Origin: Nitrososphaerales archaeon TH5895
GTDB taxonomy: Archaea > Thermoproteota > Nitrososphaeria > Nitrososphaerales > Nitrososphaeraceae
Length of the DNA stretch: 6,899 nucleotides
NCBI GenBank assembly: GCA_014523695.1
Contig: JAATVS010000051.1
Location: 1-6,899, forward strand
Direction of reading: 5' to 3'
In this document: piece after piece, positions 1 through 4,677 of the stretch
How the letters are laid out: each line of letters begins with the position of its first letter
Position numbering within the stretch: the first letter of the stretch is position 1
Position numbers and translations under genes: made by a program
Notes under the pieces: model-generated
Seen by the model: only the letters and a program-made list of their open reading frames with translations
Database searches by the model: none
Told to the model about the DNA's origin: nothing

Positions 1-99
1 AACTATTGCATTCAAAGACCTAAAAAAGAGGGTCAGTACCGATATGCAGCAGCGGTTTCAGATTTTGGAATCACAATGAGAACACATAATAGTATCTAA
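1..99 (+). CDS. C-terminal end of an unrecognised protein, cut by the left edge
   Basis: Reading frame 1 is open from the first base to a TAA at 97-99, giving about 32 residues that begin NYCIQRPKKEGQYRYAAAV and end THNSI. The mix of charged, aromatic and small residues looks like real protein, but the piece is too short to assign to a family. It ends only 14 nt before the next ATG on the same strand, so the two are probably co-transcribed. It could instead be a chance open frame; coding status is moderately likely. Confidence 0.45.
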   Translation, partial: NYCIQRPKKEGQYRYAAAVSDFGITMRTHNSI

Positions 100-113
100 T
101 ATCATATTCGTTT

Positions 114-392
114 ATGGCTGCAACCACATTTCTGGTCTTTTATAGATTCAAGAGTATGAACACCGATGAAGCGGCTAAAGCTAAATCTGAGTGGAATGAT
201 CTAAGGAATAATTTGCCATCAGGAATAGAACTAGCTGGTGAATATAATCATGCTTGGGGAACAGAATATAATGGATTCTTGCTATTTGAATCGGAGAGTA
301 GCGATGCATTCCTTGATTGGTGGTCAAAGTTTAAAGACAATATAAGATGGTATATAGAACAAACACATACGATAGCTGCTAGAAGACGTTAA
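114..392 (+). CDS. Small DUF3303-like alpha/beta-barrel protein, function unknown
   Basis: This is a 92-aa cytosolic protein with no signal peptide or membrane segment. Predicted layout is a strand at about residues 4-12 (TTFLVFYRF), a charged helix at 15-33, the turn LPSGIEL at 34-40, a conserved-looking stretch HAWGTEYNGFLLFE at 46-59, a helix rich in Trp at 62-74, and a final strand. That beta-alpha-beta pattern, the length, and the order 'W..lP.G.e..g.y ... GF.l.E' resemble DUF3303 and related dimeric alpha/beta barrels, for which no firm activity is known. The ATG at 114 has no Shine-Dalgarno match. The gene follows the preceding partial gene by 14 nt, so translation may be coupled, or the start may be the Met at 156. 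Coding status is secure; the family assignment is by pattern only. Confidence 0.8.
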   Translation: MAATTFLVFYRFKSMNTDEAAKAKSEWNDLRNNLPSGIELAGEYNHAWGTEYNGFLLFESESSDAFLDWWSKFKDNIRWYIEQTHTIAARRR

Positions 393-450
393 TTACTAGC
401 AAAATATTAGGCCTTAGTATAGCTCGAATTGGTAACAGGTAGATTTGATA

Positions 451-459
451 TTTTGTTTT
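451..459 (+). terminator. Probable oligo-T terminator of the left + strand unit
   Basis: TTTTGTTTT lies about 60 nt after the stop of the 92-aa gene. Archaeal transcription often ends at such T tracts without a hairpin. The 269-nt interval 393-661 otherwise contains no convincing gene on either strand; it holds only weak inverted repeats (555-560 with 571-576, and 601-615). Confidence 0.4.
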
Positions 460-661
460 AGTTCCTGGGTCCCTATAAAAGGTATCGACACGACTAAGTA
501 TCTTTGAGATCAATTCTGCGGTTGTGAATTCTGATCTGACTGAAATTCTTTTGCCCTATTAGAAACATAGAATAGGATCAAACTTTTGCTCGTGTTTGGA
601 CAATCTTGAAGATTGAAGAAAATTTAGCGATTATGTCTTATTCAATATTAATTTCTGCTGA

Positions 662-1039
662 CTAATCTGTCCCCCAAGGGCTATCTATGACAAACCGCCA
701 AGTCCCATCGGCCTGATGACGCAGAACGTCCGCAGAATTGGAAGCTATATTAACAGGATTACCATCAGATCCAGTTCCACTGAATGACCATTCAGTAGTT
801 ACAAGAGCAAGATCGCTTGCTTGAAGTACCCTCTTTACTTTTAGATCCAATTTGCCCTTCAAGTCGATGAAACTACGTAGACTTTGGCGTACGGATTCCG
901 GACTCTTTGCAAGTTGTCCTGGTTGCGACGCAAAACACGCATCAGCCTCATAGAGCGTCAAGAGGGAATCTAGATCCCCTGTGTTGATACCTTCAACTAC
1001 TGAATTGAGCACTTCTCCAGGTGTCATTTTCTTAGACAT
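662..1039 (-). CDS. SnoaL/DUF4440-like NTF2-fold protein
   Basis: This 125-aa soluble protein has the hallmarks of the NTF2/SnoaL superfamily (DUF4440/YybH-like ketosteroid-isomerase folds). It has a helical N-terminus with INTGDLDSLLTLYEADACF (residues 18-36), where 'a...GD...l..ly..da.f' is the family signature. A helix follows at about 45-58, then strands with TTEWSFSGTG (81-90), SADVLRHQADGTWRFVIDSPW (102-122) and a short tail. Length is normal for the family. Members are diverse: isomerases, cyclases, ligand binders or orphan proteins, so the substrate cannot be told from sequence. The ATG at 1039 is used; a second in-frame ATG at 1027 (MTPGEV) is possible. No strong ribosome site is seen; an AATTATTA element about 20 nt upstream may be the TATA box of a nearly leaderless transcript. 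It stands alone on its strand. Confidence 0.85.
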   Translation of the reverse strand: MSKKMTPGEVLNSVVEGINTGDLDSLLTLYEADACFASQPGQLAKSPESVRQSLRSFIDLKGKLDLKVKRVLQASDLALVTTEWSFSGTGSDGNPVNIASNSADVLRHQADGTWRFVIDSPWGTD

Positions 1040-1281
1040 GCAGGGGTGTGTAATAATTGTCGCTTTTGAGTTTGTGTGGAAAAATAGAGTGCCTAATCTA
1101 ATAGATAGCCAAAAAACATATTACAAAATACTGGTCATTCATAATTTCTTTGTCACATACGGAAGAAGTCAAAAGAAATTGAAGACGGAGTTGTCCCTGA
1201 ATTCAAAGACTCCATATCAGATACTGATGAAATACATAGCATTTTGTATCATCTTATAATGGCTCCAAATAGAGATTGATC
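1040..1281. other. Intergenic stretch without a recognisable gene
   Basis: The + strand frame crossing 981-1259 is open, but it starts inside the SnoaL-like gene on the other strand. Its translation has an unnatural composition (runs of Lys, Phe and Tyr), so I take it as chance. Nothing else stands out except possible promoter sequence for the SnoaL-like gene near 1050-1065. Confidence 0.5.
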
Positions 1282-1461
1282 CTAGTTCTTTACACCATTA
1301 CATATACTACATCTACCACGATAGAATGGATTATCGCACCTATTAGGAGCGCGTACCAGCTTACAACCAAATATAATTCCGCACTGGGTACATTGATGAT
1401 AACATGTCTGAACGCCATTGTCAATAGCATCCATTAAACCCAATCTTTGAAAACTAGTCAT
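1282..1461 (-). CDS. 59-aa cysteine-rich mini-protein, probable zinc finger
   Basis: An open frame of 59 codons runs from ATG 1461 to TAG at 1284-1282. The protein starts MTSFQRLGLMDAIDNGVQT and then has seven cysteines: C20, C24, C27, C33, C42, C51 and C54. They are arranged as CYHQCTQCG, then FGC, then NRC, then CSIC near the end. The paired C-x2-C knuckles (24/27 and 51/54) would fit one zinc site, with C20, C33, C42 or H22 as extra ligands. That density of Cys in a 59-residue frame is very unlikely by chance. There is no membrane segment. A second start at 1434 (MDAIDNG) would give 50 aa. An A/T-rich TTAAAATAAG at about 1490-1499 lies at TATA distance for a short-leader transcript. Role is unknown; nucleic-acid or protein binding is a guess from the fold type. 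Confidence 0.65.
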   Translation of the reverse strand: MTSFQRLGLMDAIDNGVQTCYHQCTQCGIIFGCKLVRAPNRCDNPFYRGRCSICNGVKN

Positions 1462-1698
1462 TTTATGATAATATAGATCAACAGACAGCTTATTTTAAGA
1501 ACATGCAATAAAGTTACCCAAAATTCATAAATAAAATTAATAAGTTCGATTTTCTAGTTAGTAGACACTTTTTTGAATATAAATGGAAGGCACGAAAAAA
1601 GAAATTCCTCGATAGTATCAGCTTTTGCATCTAGATGAAATTAAGTTCCTAGTGGTAAGATAACCAATTACCAAAAATCTGAATAGATAGTATCAGTA

Positions 1699-1714
1699 GT
1701 GTATTATTATAATC
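1699..1714 (+). promoter_or_regulatory. TATA-like promoter element before the 1745 micro-ORF
   Basis: GTGTATTATTATAATC is a good archaeal TATA-like tract about 35-45 nt before the ATG at 1745. It would place the transcript start near 1735 and leave a very short leader. That would sit at or just past the GGAG at 1732-1735, so the fit is loose. Confidence 0.3.
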
Positions 1715-1744
1715 AGTTTGCACTTCAACAAGGAGCACAAAAAC

Positions 1745-1816
1745 ATGCTAGCCAATTGTAAGCAGATGTTAGAATACAACGGGGGCACAGTTGCCATGTC
1801 ATTCACGATTCAATAA
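1745..1816 (+). CDS. 23-codon micro-ORF with a good ribosome site (possible gene remnant)
   Basis: ATG at 1745 follows AAGGAG (GGAG at 1732-1735) with 9 nt spacing, one of the clearer Shine-Dalgarno matches in the window. The peptide begins MLANCKQMLEYNGG and ends at TAA 1814-1816. After the stop, another frame (+1 relative) continues with protein-like sequence to 1943, interrupted by a TAG at 1869. The simplest reading is the start of a small gene that has since been frameshifted; a genuine short peptide is also possible. No family is recognised. Confidence 0.3.
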   Translation: MLANCKQMLEYNGGTVAMSFTIQ

Positions 1817-2089
1817 ATTGATCACTCCCCTGTGCACTGCAGTTGAGAAAGGCGATGGCACCCTGGAGTAGGAAGCAACCTCACATGAAGACTGCCTAGA
1901 TTCGTTTAGACTCTCTACAATTCTGGCATTAGCAAAAGTATAGGCAGTAGATAGTTAGTAAAAAAATGATCATTCTCACTCATTCTTAAAGTTATGACTC
2001 TTTCTTTTTTCTTGGGCAATTAGTAGCAGCTGCATTAAGTGTATTCACTGTCATCATTTTTATGTTTTAGTTTCATTCTATTTTATTAA

Positions 2090-2094
2090 GAGGT
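2090..2094 (+). promoter_or_regulatory. Shine-Dalgarno site of the 43-aa ORF
   Basis: GAGGT lies 7 nt before the ATG at 2102 and matches the archaeal anti-SD (complement of GGAGGTGAT) over five bases. It fixes the start and is the main evidence that the small ORF is translated. Confidence 0.5.
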
Positions 2095-2101
2095 AACCCA
2101 T

Positions 2102-2233
2102 ATGACGGTACAATGGAAAAGACCATTTGGCGAATTAATCGCATCATTAAAATCAGCTATGGTTAAGGATGATGAATACTGTTTAGACAAAGAAAAATCT
2201 GCATTCAACGATTTATATTCTATATCAGCATAA
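2102..2233 (+). CDS. 43-aa small protein of unknown function
   Basis: The frame runs from ATG 2102 to TAA 2231-2233 after a strong GAGGT ribosome site. The product starts MTVQWKRPFGELIASLKSAM and is a mixed, charged, probably helical peptide (KDDEY, DKEKSAF). Codons look natural and there is no low-complexity sequence. It has one Cys and no membrane segment. A T-rich tract upstream (2081-2088) may include the promoter. The stop codon lies inside a perfect 11-bp hairpin, which may end transcription or control the transcript. I do not recognise the family. It could be a bona fide small protein or the N-terminal stub of a larger lost gene. Confidence 0.5.
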   Translation: MTVQWKRPFGELIASLKSAMVKDDEYCLDKEKSAFNDLYSISA

Positions 2234-2249
2234 ACCAATTATGCTGATA
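2223..2249 (+). terminator. 11-bp perfect hairpin overlapping the stop of the 43-aa ORF
   Basis: TATCAGCATAA (2223-2233) and TTATGCTGATA (2239-2249) pair perfectly around a 5-nt loop, ACCAA. The TAA stop is the last three bases of the left arm. A T-rich stretch (TTCTCTTT, 2263-2270) follows, then a weaker GCCTA/TAGGC pair (2271-2275 with 2286-2290). This could be a terminator or mRNA-stabilising end. Intrinsic hairpin terminators are not the norm in archaea, so the role is uncertain; the pairing itself is directly visible. Confidence 0.5.
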
Positions 2250-2358
2250 GTTAAATAGTGGGTTCTCTTTGCCTAGTCTACGGGGTAGGCCTATGATATG
2301 TGTATGACAGCAGTCTGAGAATTGTTCTCGCTGTTGTTCCTGTACCACACTATGATTA

Positions 2359-2700
2359 TCATGAAGTTGTTGTAGAAATTGCTTTAATCTCATCTATAGT
2401 ATAATCTCCCCTATTTCCTCTACCTTTGTTTATGTCACTAGCTAGTGCTCCAGCTCCTAGTGTCTCAAGACGCATAGCATAACAATCTTTGATTAGTGAA
2501 ATGGCATTATGTTTATCCTTAATACTTCTATCTTTATTGTCTATATCCTGATACAGTTTATGAATAAGTTGGTTTAGTCCTACTAATGTATTCTCCATTT
2601 GTTCAGGTAAGGTGGTAGTTACGTAATTGTGAATGTTCTCTCTTGATCTATCTCTGAGGTATTGTACGTCTGCATTTACTATCTTAGCATTTGAAACCAC
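2359..2700 (-). pseudogene. Chimeric ORF: HtrA fragment joined to the tail of another protein
   Basis: The 113 codons from a GTG at 2700 to TGA at 2361-2359 are open, but the first residues (VVSNAKIV) are the continuation of an HtrA catalytic-His region (TNNHVV; His at 2703-2701). Frame-matched HtrA sequence extends upstream without a start. After about residue 15 (DVQYL) the protease pattern is lost and a different, coherent, helix-rich sequence follows. It includes LPEQMENTLVGLNQL, then NKDRSIKDKHNAISLIKDCY, then a basic-Gly stretch KGRGNRG and a short tail. The helical core 'NKDRSIKDKHNAISLI...MRLETLG' loosely recalls small DNA-binding packaging-type proteins, but I cannot assign it. The best explanation is a deletion that fused two genes. 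Whether the tail is expressed is unknown; no proper start or ribosome site of its own is seen. Confidence 0.55.
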
Positions 2701-3055
2701 ATGGTTATTAGTAATAATGTGTCCCTCTTGATCGAATACAAAACCAGATCCTAATGCAGTTCTATTTTCCAGGGATGGATCTGCTGCGATACCTGTTTGA
2801 GGTACCGTTTATTTGTACAACAGAATCATGTGTCCGTTTGAATACGTCATTGAAAATACTGCTGTTAGTGGTTGTTATGGGAATAACTGGTGATGACGTA
2901 TTTGTCATCTCTATCAGAATTATGATCATCCGGCGACTGTTGCTGTAGTTGAGGTGTCTGGGCATAGACAATAGAATGCATCGCTTCTGGTGATAGATGA
3001 GTTGATGGAAGAGCTATGAAATGGCAAATAATAAAACTGCAGAACTAATCATCAT
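2656..3055 (-). pseudogene. Relic of a secreted HtrA/DegP-type serine protease (N-terminal part)
   Basis: Read on the - strand in shifting frames, the pieces line up as one exported trypsin-like protease (HtrA/DegP, MEROPS S1C type). A signal peptide starts at ATG 3055 (MMISSAVLLFAIS). It continues one frame over (IALPSTHLSPEAMHSIVYAQ), then a Gln/Asp-rich linker. Next comes NSSIFNDVFKRTHDSVVQING in the first frame again (about 2875-2801). Last is the third frame from about 2805, with GSGFVFDQEGHIITNNHVV (2751-2695) holding the catalytic His (2703-2701). In-frame stops block each frame: TAG at 3016-3014, TAA within NNH*QQ, and TAA before ACG 2808. The catalytic Asp, the GNSGG serine motif and any PDZ domain are absent, so it cannot encode an active enzyme. 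Family known: extracytoplasmic protein quality control. Decay and fusion inferred. Confidence 0.75.
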
Positions 3056-3737
3056 TGCTGCCTTGAGCTCTACTTTACAAATTATTTTGCTTATTTATCT
3101 ATTATTTTTATTATTGATGTAATCATACATCTTGTTTTATCTCATCATTGAATAACTGATTTGACTATTGTGTGTTTTGGCGATCTTGGTCTTATCAACT
3201 TGTACTAACTCTGCTGTTGGAAAGGATACAGACGATGAGCAATACAATATAACTGGCTGAAAGTTGGAATAGACATTCACCATTGTAGTTGTATTCATAG
3301 GGGTGGTCGATGATGCCTTCTGTCCAGGGCTGCGGGATACAAATAGCATTAAGTGGATGGATTTAGGCATTATGTGGTGATGTTGTCTTGAGGAGAGGGA
3401 ACTGAGACGTCATCCAAAGTTGCATTCATTTCTTACAGATACGGATTGTATAAATTGGGTGACCTGAAGGAAATTTAGTATTCTTCTTTTCTTACAGCTA
3501 CCTGTATTCCGCTTCCAATTATCACCTAAAAAGGGAATCGATATATATATTACTATTTTGATGAATTGAATAATAAGCTCTACGTTAGCAACTTCTAAGA
3601 ATTCGAGAAAGGCATACAATTCCATGATTAGAAGCTATCTTGGAAGCCTTGAGCATCCGATAGTAACAAGTTGGTTGGGATCTGTTTGAAGTGGTAACTC
3701 CGCTGTCATGGAAACTGAATACTTGTGCGAATTCTAG
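3056..3737. other. Gene-poor, probably decayed 680-nt stretch
   Basis: The part next to the protease relic (3070-3120) is very AT-rich (about 23% GC in 3061-3120) and was probably its promoter. Beyond it, two - strand frames are open for 77 codons (3370-3137) and 71 codons (3625-3410), but neither has a ribosome site or a recognisable domain. Neighbouring frames also contain short protein-like pieces (for example MNATLDDVSVPSPQDNITT on the - strand near 3429-3372). This looks like decayed coding sequence rather than active genes. On the + strand, the frame of the downstream gene is protein-like from about 3567 but broken by stops at 3687-3689 and 3735-3737. Confidence 0.4.
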
Positions 3738-4190
3738 TTGATTAGAGAATATGTCTATATCAGTCCATATGCGGTCATTCTGGTTGACTACAGATATACA
3801 CAAGAAATCCTAGAAGGATCACTTTCAGTATATCATACATATTGTACAGAAATATCTAATTATGACATGTATGTATGTATACTCAAAGATATGTTTGTCA
3901 AAGTCAATAAGGTAACAATAAAGAATGCAGAGGTGACTCAACTGGATATTGATGACTATGGAAGCGTGATTCCTTTAAGAGATTTAGAGTTGATGATTCC
4001 AAGCAATGATGATTCAATTTTTCATGCCCTCAATGGTACTCCATATGCAATCATTTTCACTGATAGACAGGAAATCAACGAATCTGAAGGTAAGAGAGGC
4101 CTGGCTACTATTATTCTCGCAAATCCTATAACAATGGAGGAACTAAATGAAGAGAAAAGGAAGATAATTGAGTCGATCAACAAAAAATAG
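3738..4190 (+). CDS. Unrecognised cytosolic protein, start uncertain
   Basis: The open frame has up to 150 codons, ending at TAG 4188-4190. The only start for the full frame is a TTG directly after a TAG, without a ribosome site. In-frame ATGs at 3867 (107 aa) and 3891 (99 aa) are better candidates, and TATATCATACATAT at 3830-3843 lies at TATA distance from 3867. The C-terminal 100 residues look clearly coding: FVKVNKVTIKNAEVTQLDID, then DLELMIPSNDDSIFHALNG, YAIIFTDRQEINESEGKRG, TIILANPIT, and a charged C-terminal helix EELNEEKRKIIESINKK. This alternates strands and helices and has no membrane segment or signal peptide. I do not recognise the family. Upstream the same frame is protein-like with two stops, so this may be the intact tail of a once longer gene. 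Confidence 0.6.
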   Translation: MIREYVYISPYAVILVDYRYTQEILEGSLSVYHTYCTEISNYDMYVCILKDMFVKVNKVTIKNAEVTQLDIDDYGSVIPLRDLELMIPSNDDSIFHALNGTPYAIIFTDRQEINESEGKRGLATIILANPITMEELNEEKRKIIESINKK

Positions 4191-4245
4191 ATTATTTGAG
4201 ATCTTATTCATATCTGTTGACTAACTATGGTGTTACAATATATAC

Positions 4246-4251
4246 AAAAAA
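4246..4251 (-). terminator. T6 terminator of the zinc-ribbon gene
   Basis: Six A's on the + strand read as T6 about 62 nt beyond the stop of the - strand zinc-ribbon gene, a typical archaeal oligo-T stop signal. It lies before the T tract of the opposing gene, so the two convergent transcripts would overlap by a short distance. Confidence 0.4.
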
Positions 4252-4261
4252 GGCGTTTCAT

Positions 4262-4272
4262 CTATTTTTATT
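4262..4272 (+). terminator. T-tract terminator of the + strand 3738-4190 gene
   Basis: CTATTTTTATT (T5 at 4265-4269) lies about 75 nt past the TAG of the upstream gene, with no hairpin, in the position expected for an archaeal terminator between convergent genes. Confidence 0.4.
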
Positions 4273-4312
4273 AGGTGTCGTGAGAAAGTTGTAAATGTCG
4301 GTCAAATTATTG

Positions 4313-4522
4313 TTAAGAAGAAGCTGAACTACTGCAATTGGCGCCACAAAAGGGGCATTCTTGAATTCCCCGTGATATTTTCTTACCACACTTCGGACAA
4401 CGTGGTTTAAATAATAACGAAAGAATGACAACTCCTACTGCACCTAAACCCAGACCTACTAGAAAATCCGAATACCGACGCTTGTCTCGTCTGTCTCCGT
4501 TGGATTTCTTTTTCTTATCCAT
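4313..4522 (-). CDS. Small membrane-anchored zinc-ribbon protein
   Basis: The preferred start at ATG 4522 gives 69 aa: a basic N-terminus (MDKKKKSNGDRRDKRR), one transmembrane helix at about residues 20-38 (FLVGLGLGAVGVVILSLLF), then a C-terminal zinc ribbon. The ribbon has C42-PK-C45-G and C56-PF-C59-G, plus C63 and a Ser-rich tail. The CPxCG...CPFCG pattern is the standard zinc-ribbon signature. The positive N-terminus predicts an N-in orientation, putting the ribbon outside, although a cytosolic ribbon cannot be excluded. GTGAT 7 nt before ATG 4522 is a ribosome-site match and favours this start over the in-frame GTG 4534 and ATG 4531. The gene has its own BRE/TATA promoter with an adjacent palindrome. 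Function is unknown; such small proteins are common in archaea and often act as accessory factors. Confidence 0.8.
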   Translation of the reverse strand: MDKKKKSNGDRRDKRRYSDFLVGLGLGAVGVVILSLLFKPRCPKCGKKISRGIQECPFCGANCSSSASS

Positions 4523-4562
4523 TATTAACATCACACATTCTACACGTGAACGACGTTACTCC

Positions 4563-4574
4563 CTAAGTTCTTAG
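4563..4574. repeat. 12-bp palindrome beside the zinc-ribbon promoter
   Basis: CTAAG-TT-CTTAG is a near-perfect inverted repeat directly abutting the TATA box of the zinc-ribbon gene on its downstream side. A regulator bound here would block transcription initiation, so an operator role is plausible but unproven. Confidence 0.35.
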
Positions 4575-4587
4575 TTATATCTTTTCC
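4574..4587 (-). promoter_or_regulatory. BRE/TATA promoter of the zinc-ribbon gene
   Basis: On the - strand this reads GGAAAAGATATAAC: a purine-rich BRE-like stretch followed by a TATA box. Transcription would start near 4553 and leave a leader of about 30 nt, enough for the GTGAT ribosome site. Placement and form match archaeal promoters well. Confidence 0.5.
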
Positions 4588-4598
4588 ATAACTCGAGA

Positions 4599-4615
4599 AT
4601 TGTCATGCCGACAAT
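4599..4615. repeat. 6-bp hairpin between the kinase and zinc-ribbon genes
   Basis: ATTGTC (4599-4604) and GACAAT (4610-4615) pair around ATGCC. It lies downstream of the kinase terminator and upstream of the zinc-ribbon promoter, so it could be a second operator or a chance repeat. Confidence 0.25.
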
Positions 4616-4631
4616 GCCAACCACTCAATGT

Positions 4632-4663
4632 AAAAAATTCACTAAATACCATCACCGGTGATG
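4632..4663 (-). terminator. Terminator of the histidine kinase gene
   Basis: A perfect 14-bp palindrome (CATCACCGGTGATG, 4650-4663) lies 14 nt past the kinase stop. It is followed in the direction of transcription by T6 (A6 on + at 4632-4637). Palindrome plus T tract is a convincing end signal. The perfect symmetry also fits a protein-binding site. Confidence 0.45.
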
Positions 4664-4677
4664 CCTTCTTAAGGGTT

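Larger units (their letters stand above)
1462..2101. other. 640-nt gene-poor region with one micro-ORF
   Basis: No frame longer than about 50 codons is convincing on either strand. What can be seen is a promoter plus ribosome site plus 23-codon ORF (1700-1816). There is also a + strand frame from 1773 to 1943 that reads like protein, with one internal TAG at 1869-1871 (pieces such as LITPLCTAVEKGDGTLE and EATSHEDCLDSFRL). This may be the remains of a small gene. The last 100 nt are T-rich and lead into the 2102 ORF. Confidence 0.4.

Noticed and set aside
601..615. Inverted repeat CAATCTT-G-AAGATTG
   Set aside because: Perfect but short and AT-rich; as RNA it gives only a 5-bp stem. It may contribute to ending the SnoaL-like transcript, but nothing supports this further.
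981..1259. 92-codon + strand open frame
   Set aside because: It begins antisense to the SnoaL-like gene, has no ribosome site and an unnatural residue mix, so it is taken as a shadow or chance frame.
1810..1821. Inverted repeat TCAAT-AA-ATTGA
   Set aside because: Too short and AT-rich to distinguish from chance.
2754..2948. 64-codon + strand open frame
   Set aside because: It is the antisense of the protease relic, whose motifs are recognisable on the - strand.
3137..3370. 77-codon - strand frame rich in Ser/Thr
   Set aside because: No start signal or recognisable domain; neighbouring frames look equally protein-like, so it is treated as decayed sequence rather than a gene.
3410..3625. 71-codon - strand frame with a hydrophobic stretch
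   Set aside because: The hydrophobic piece comes from an AT-rich tract; no ribosome site or family was seen.
3585..3803. 72-codon - strand open frame
   Set aside because: It overlaps the better + strand frame, has no domain or ribosome site, and its translation shows no family pattern.
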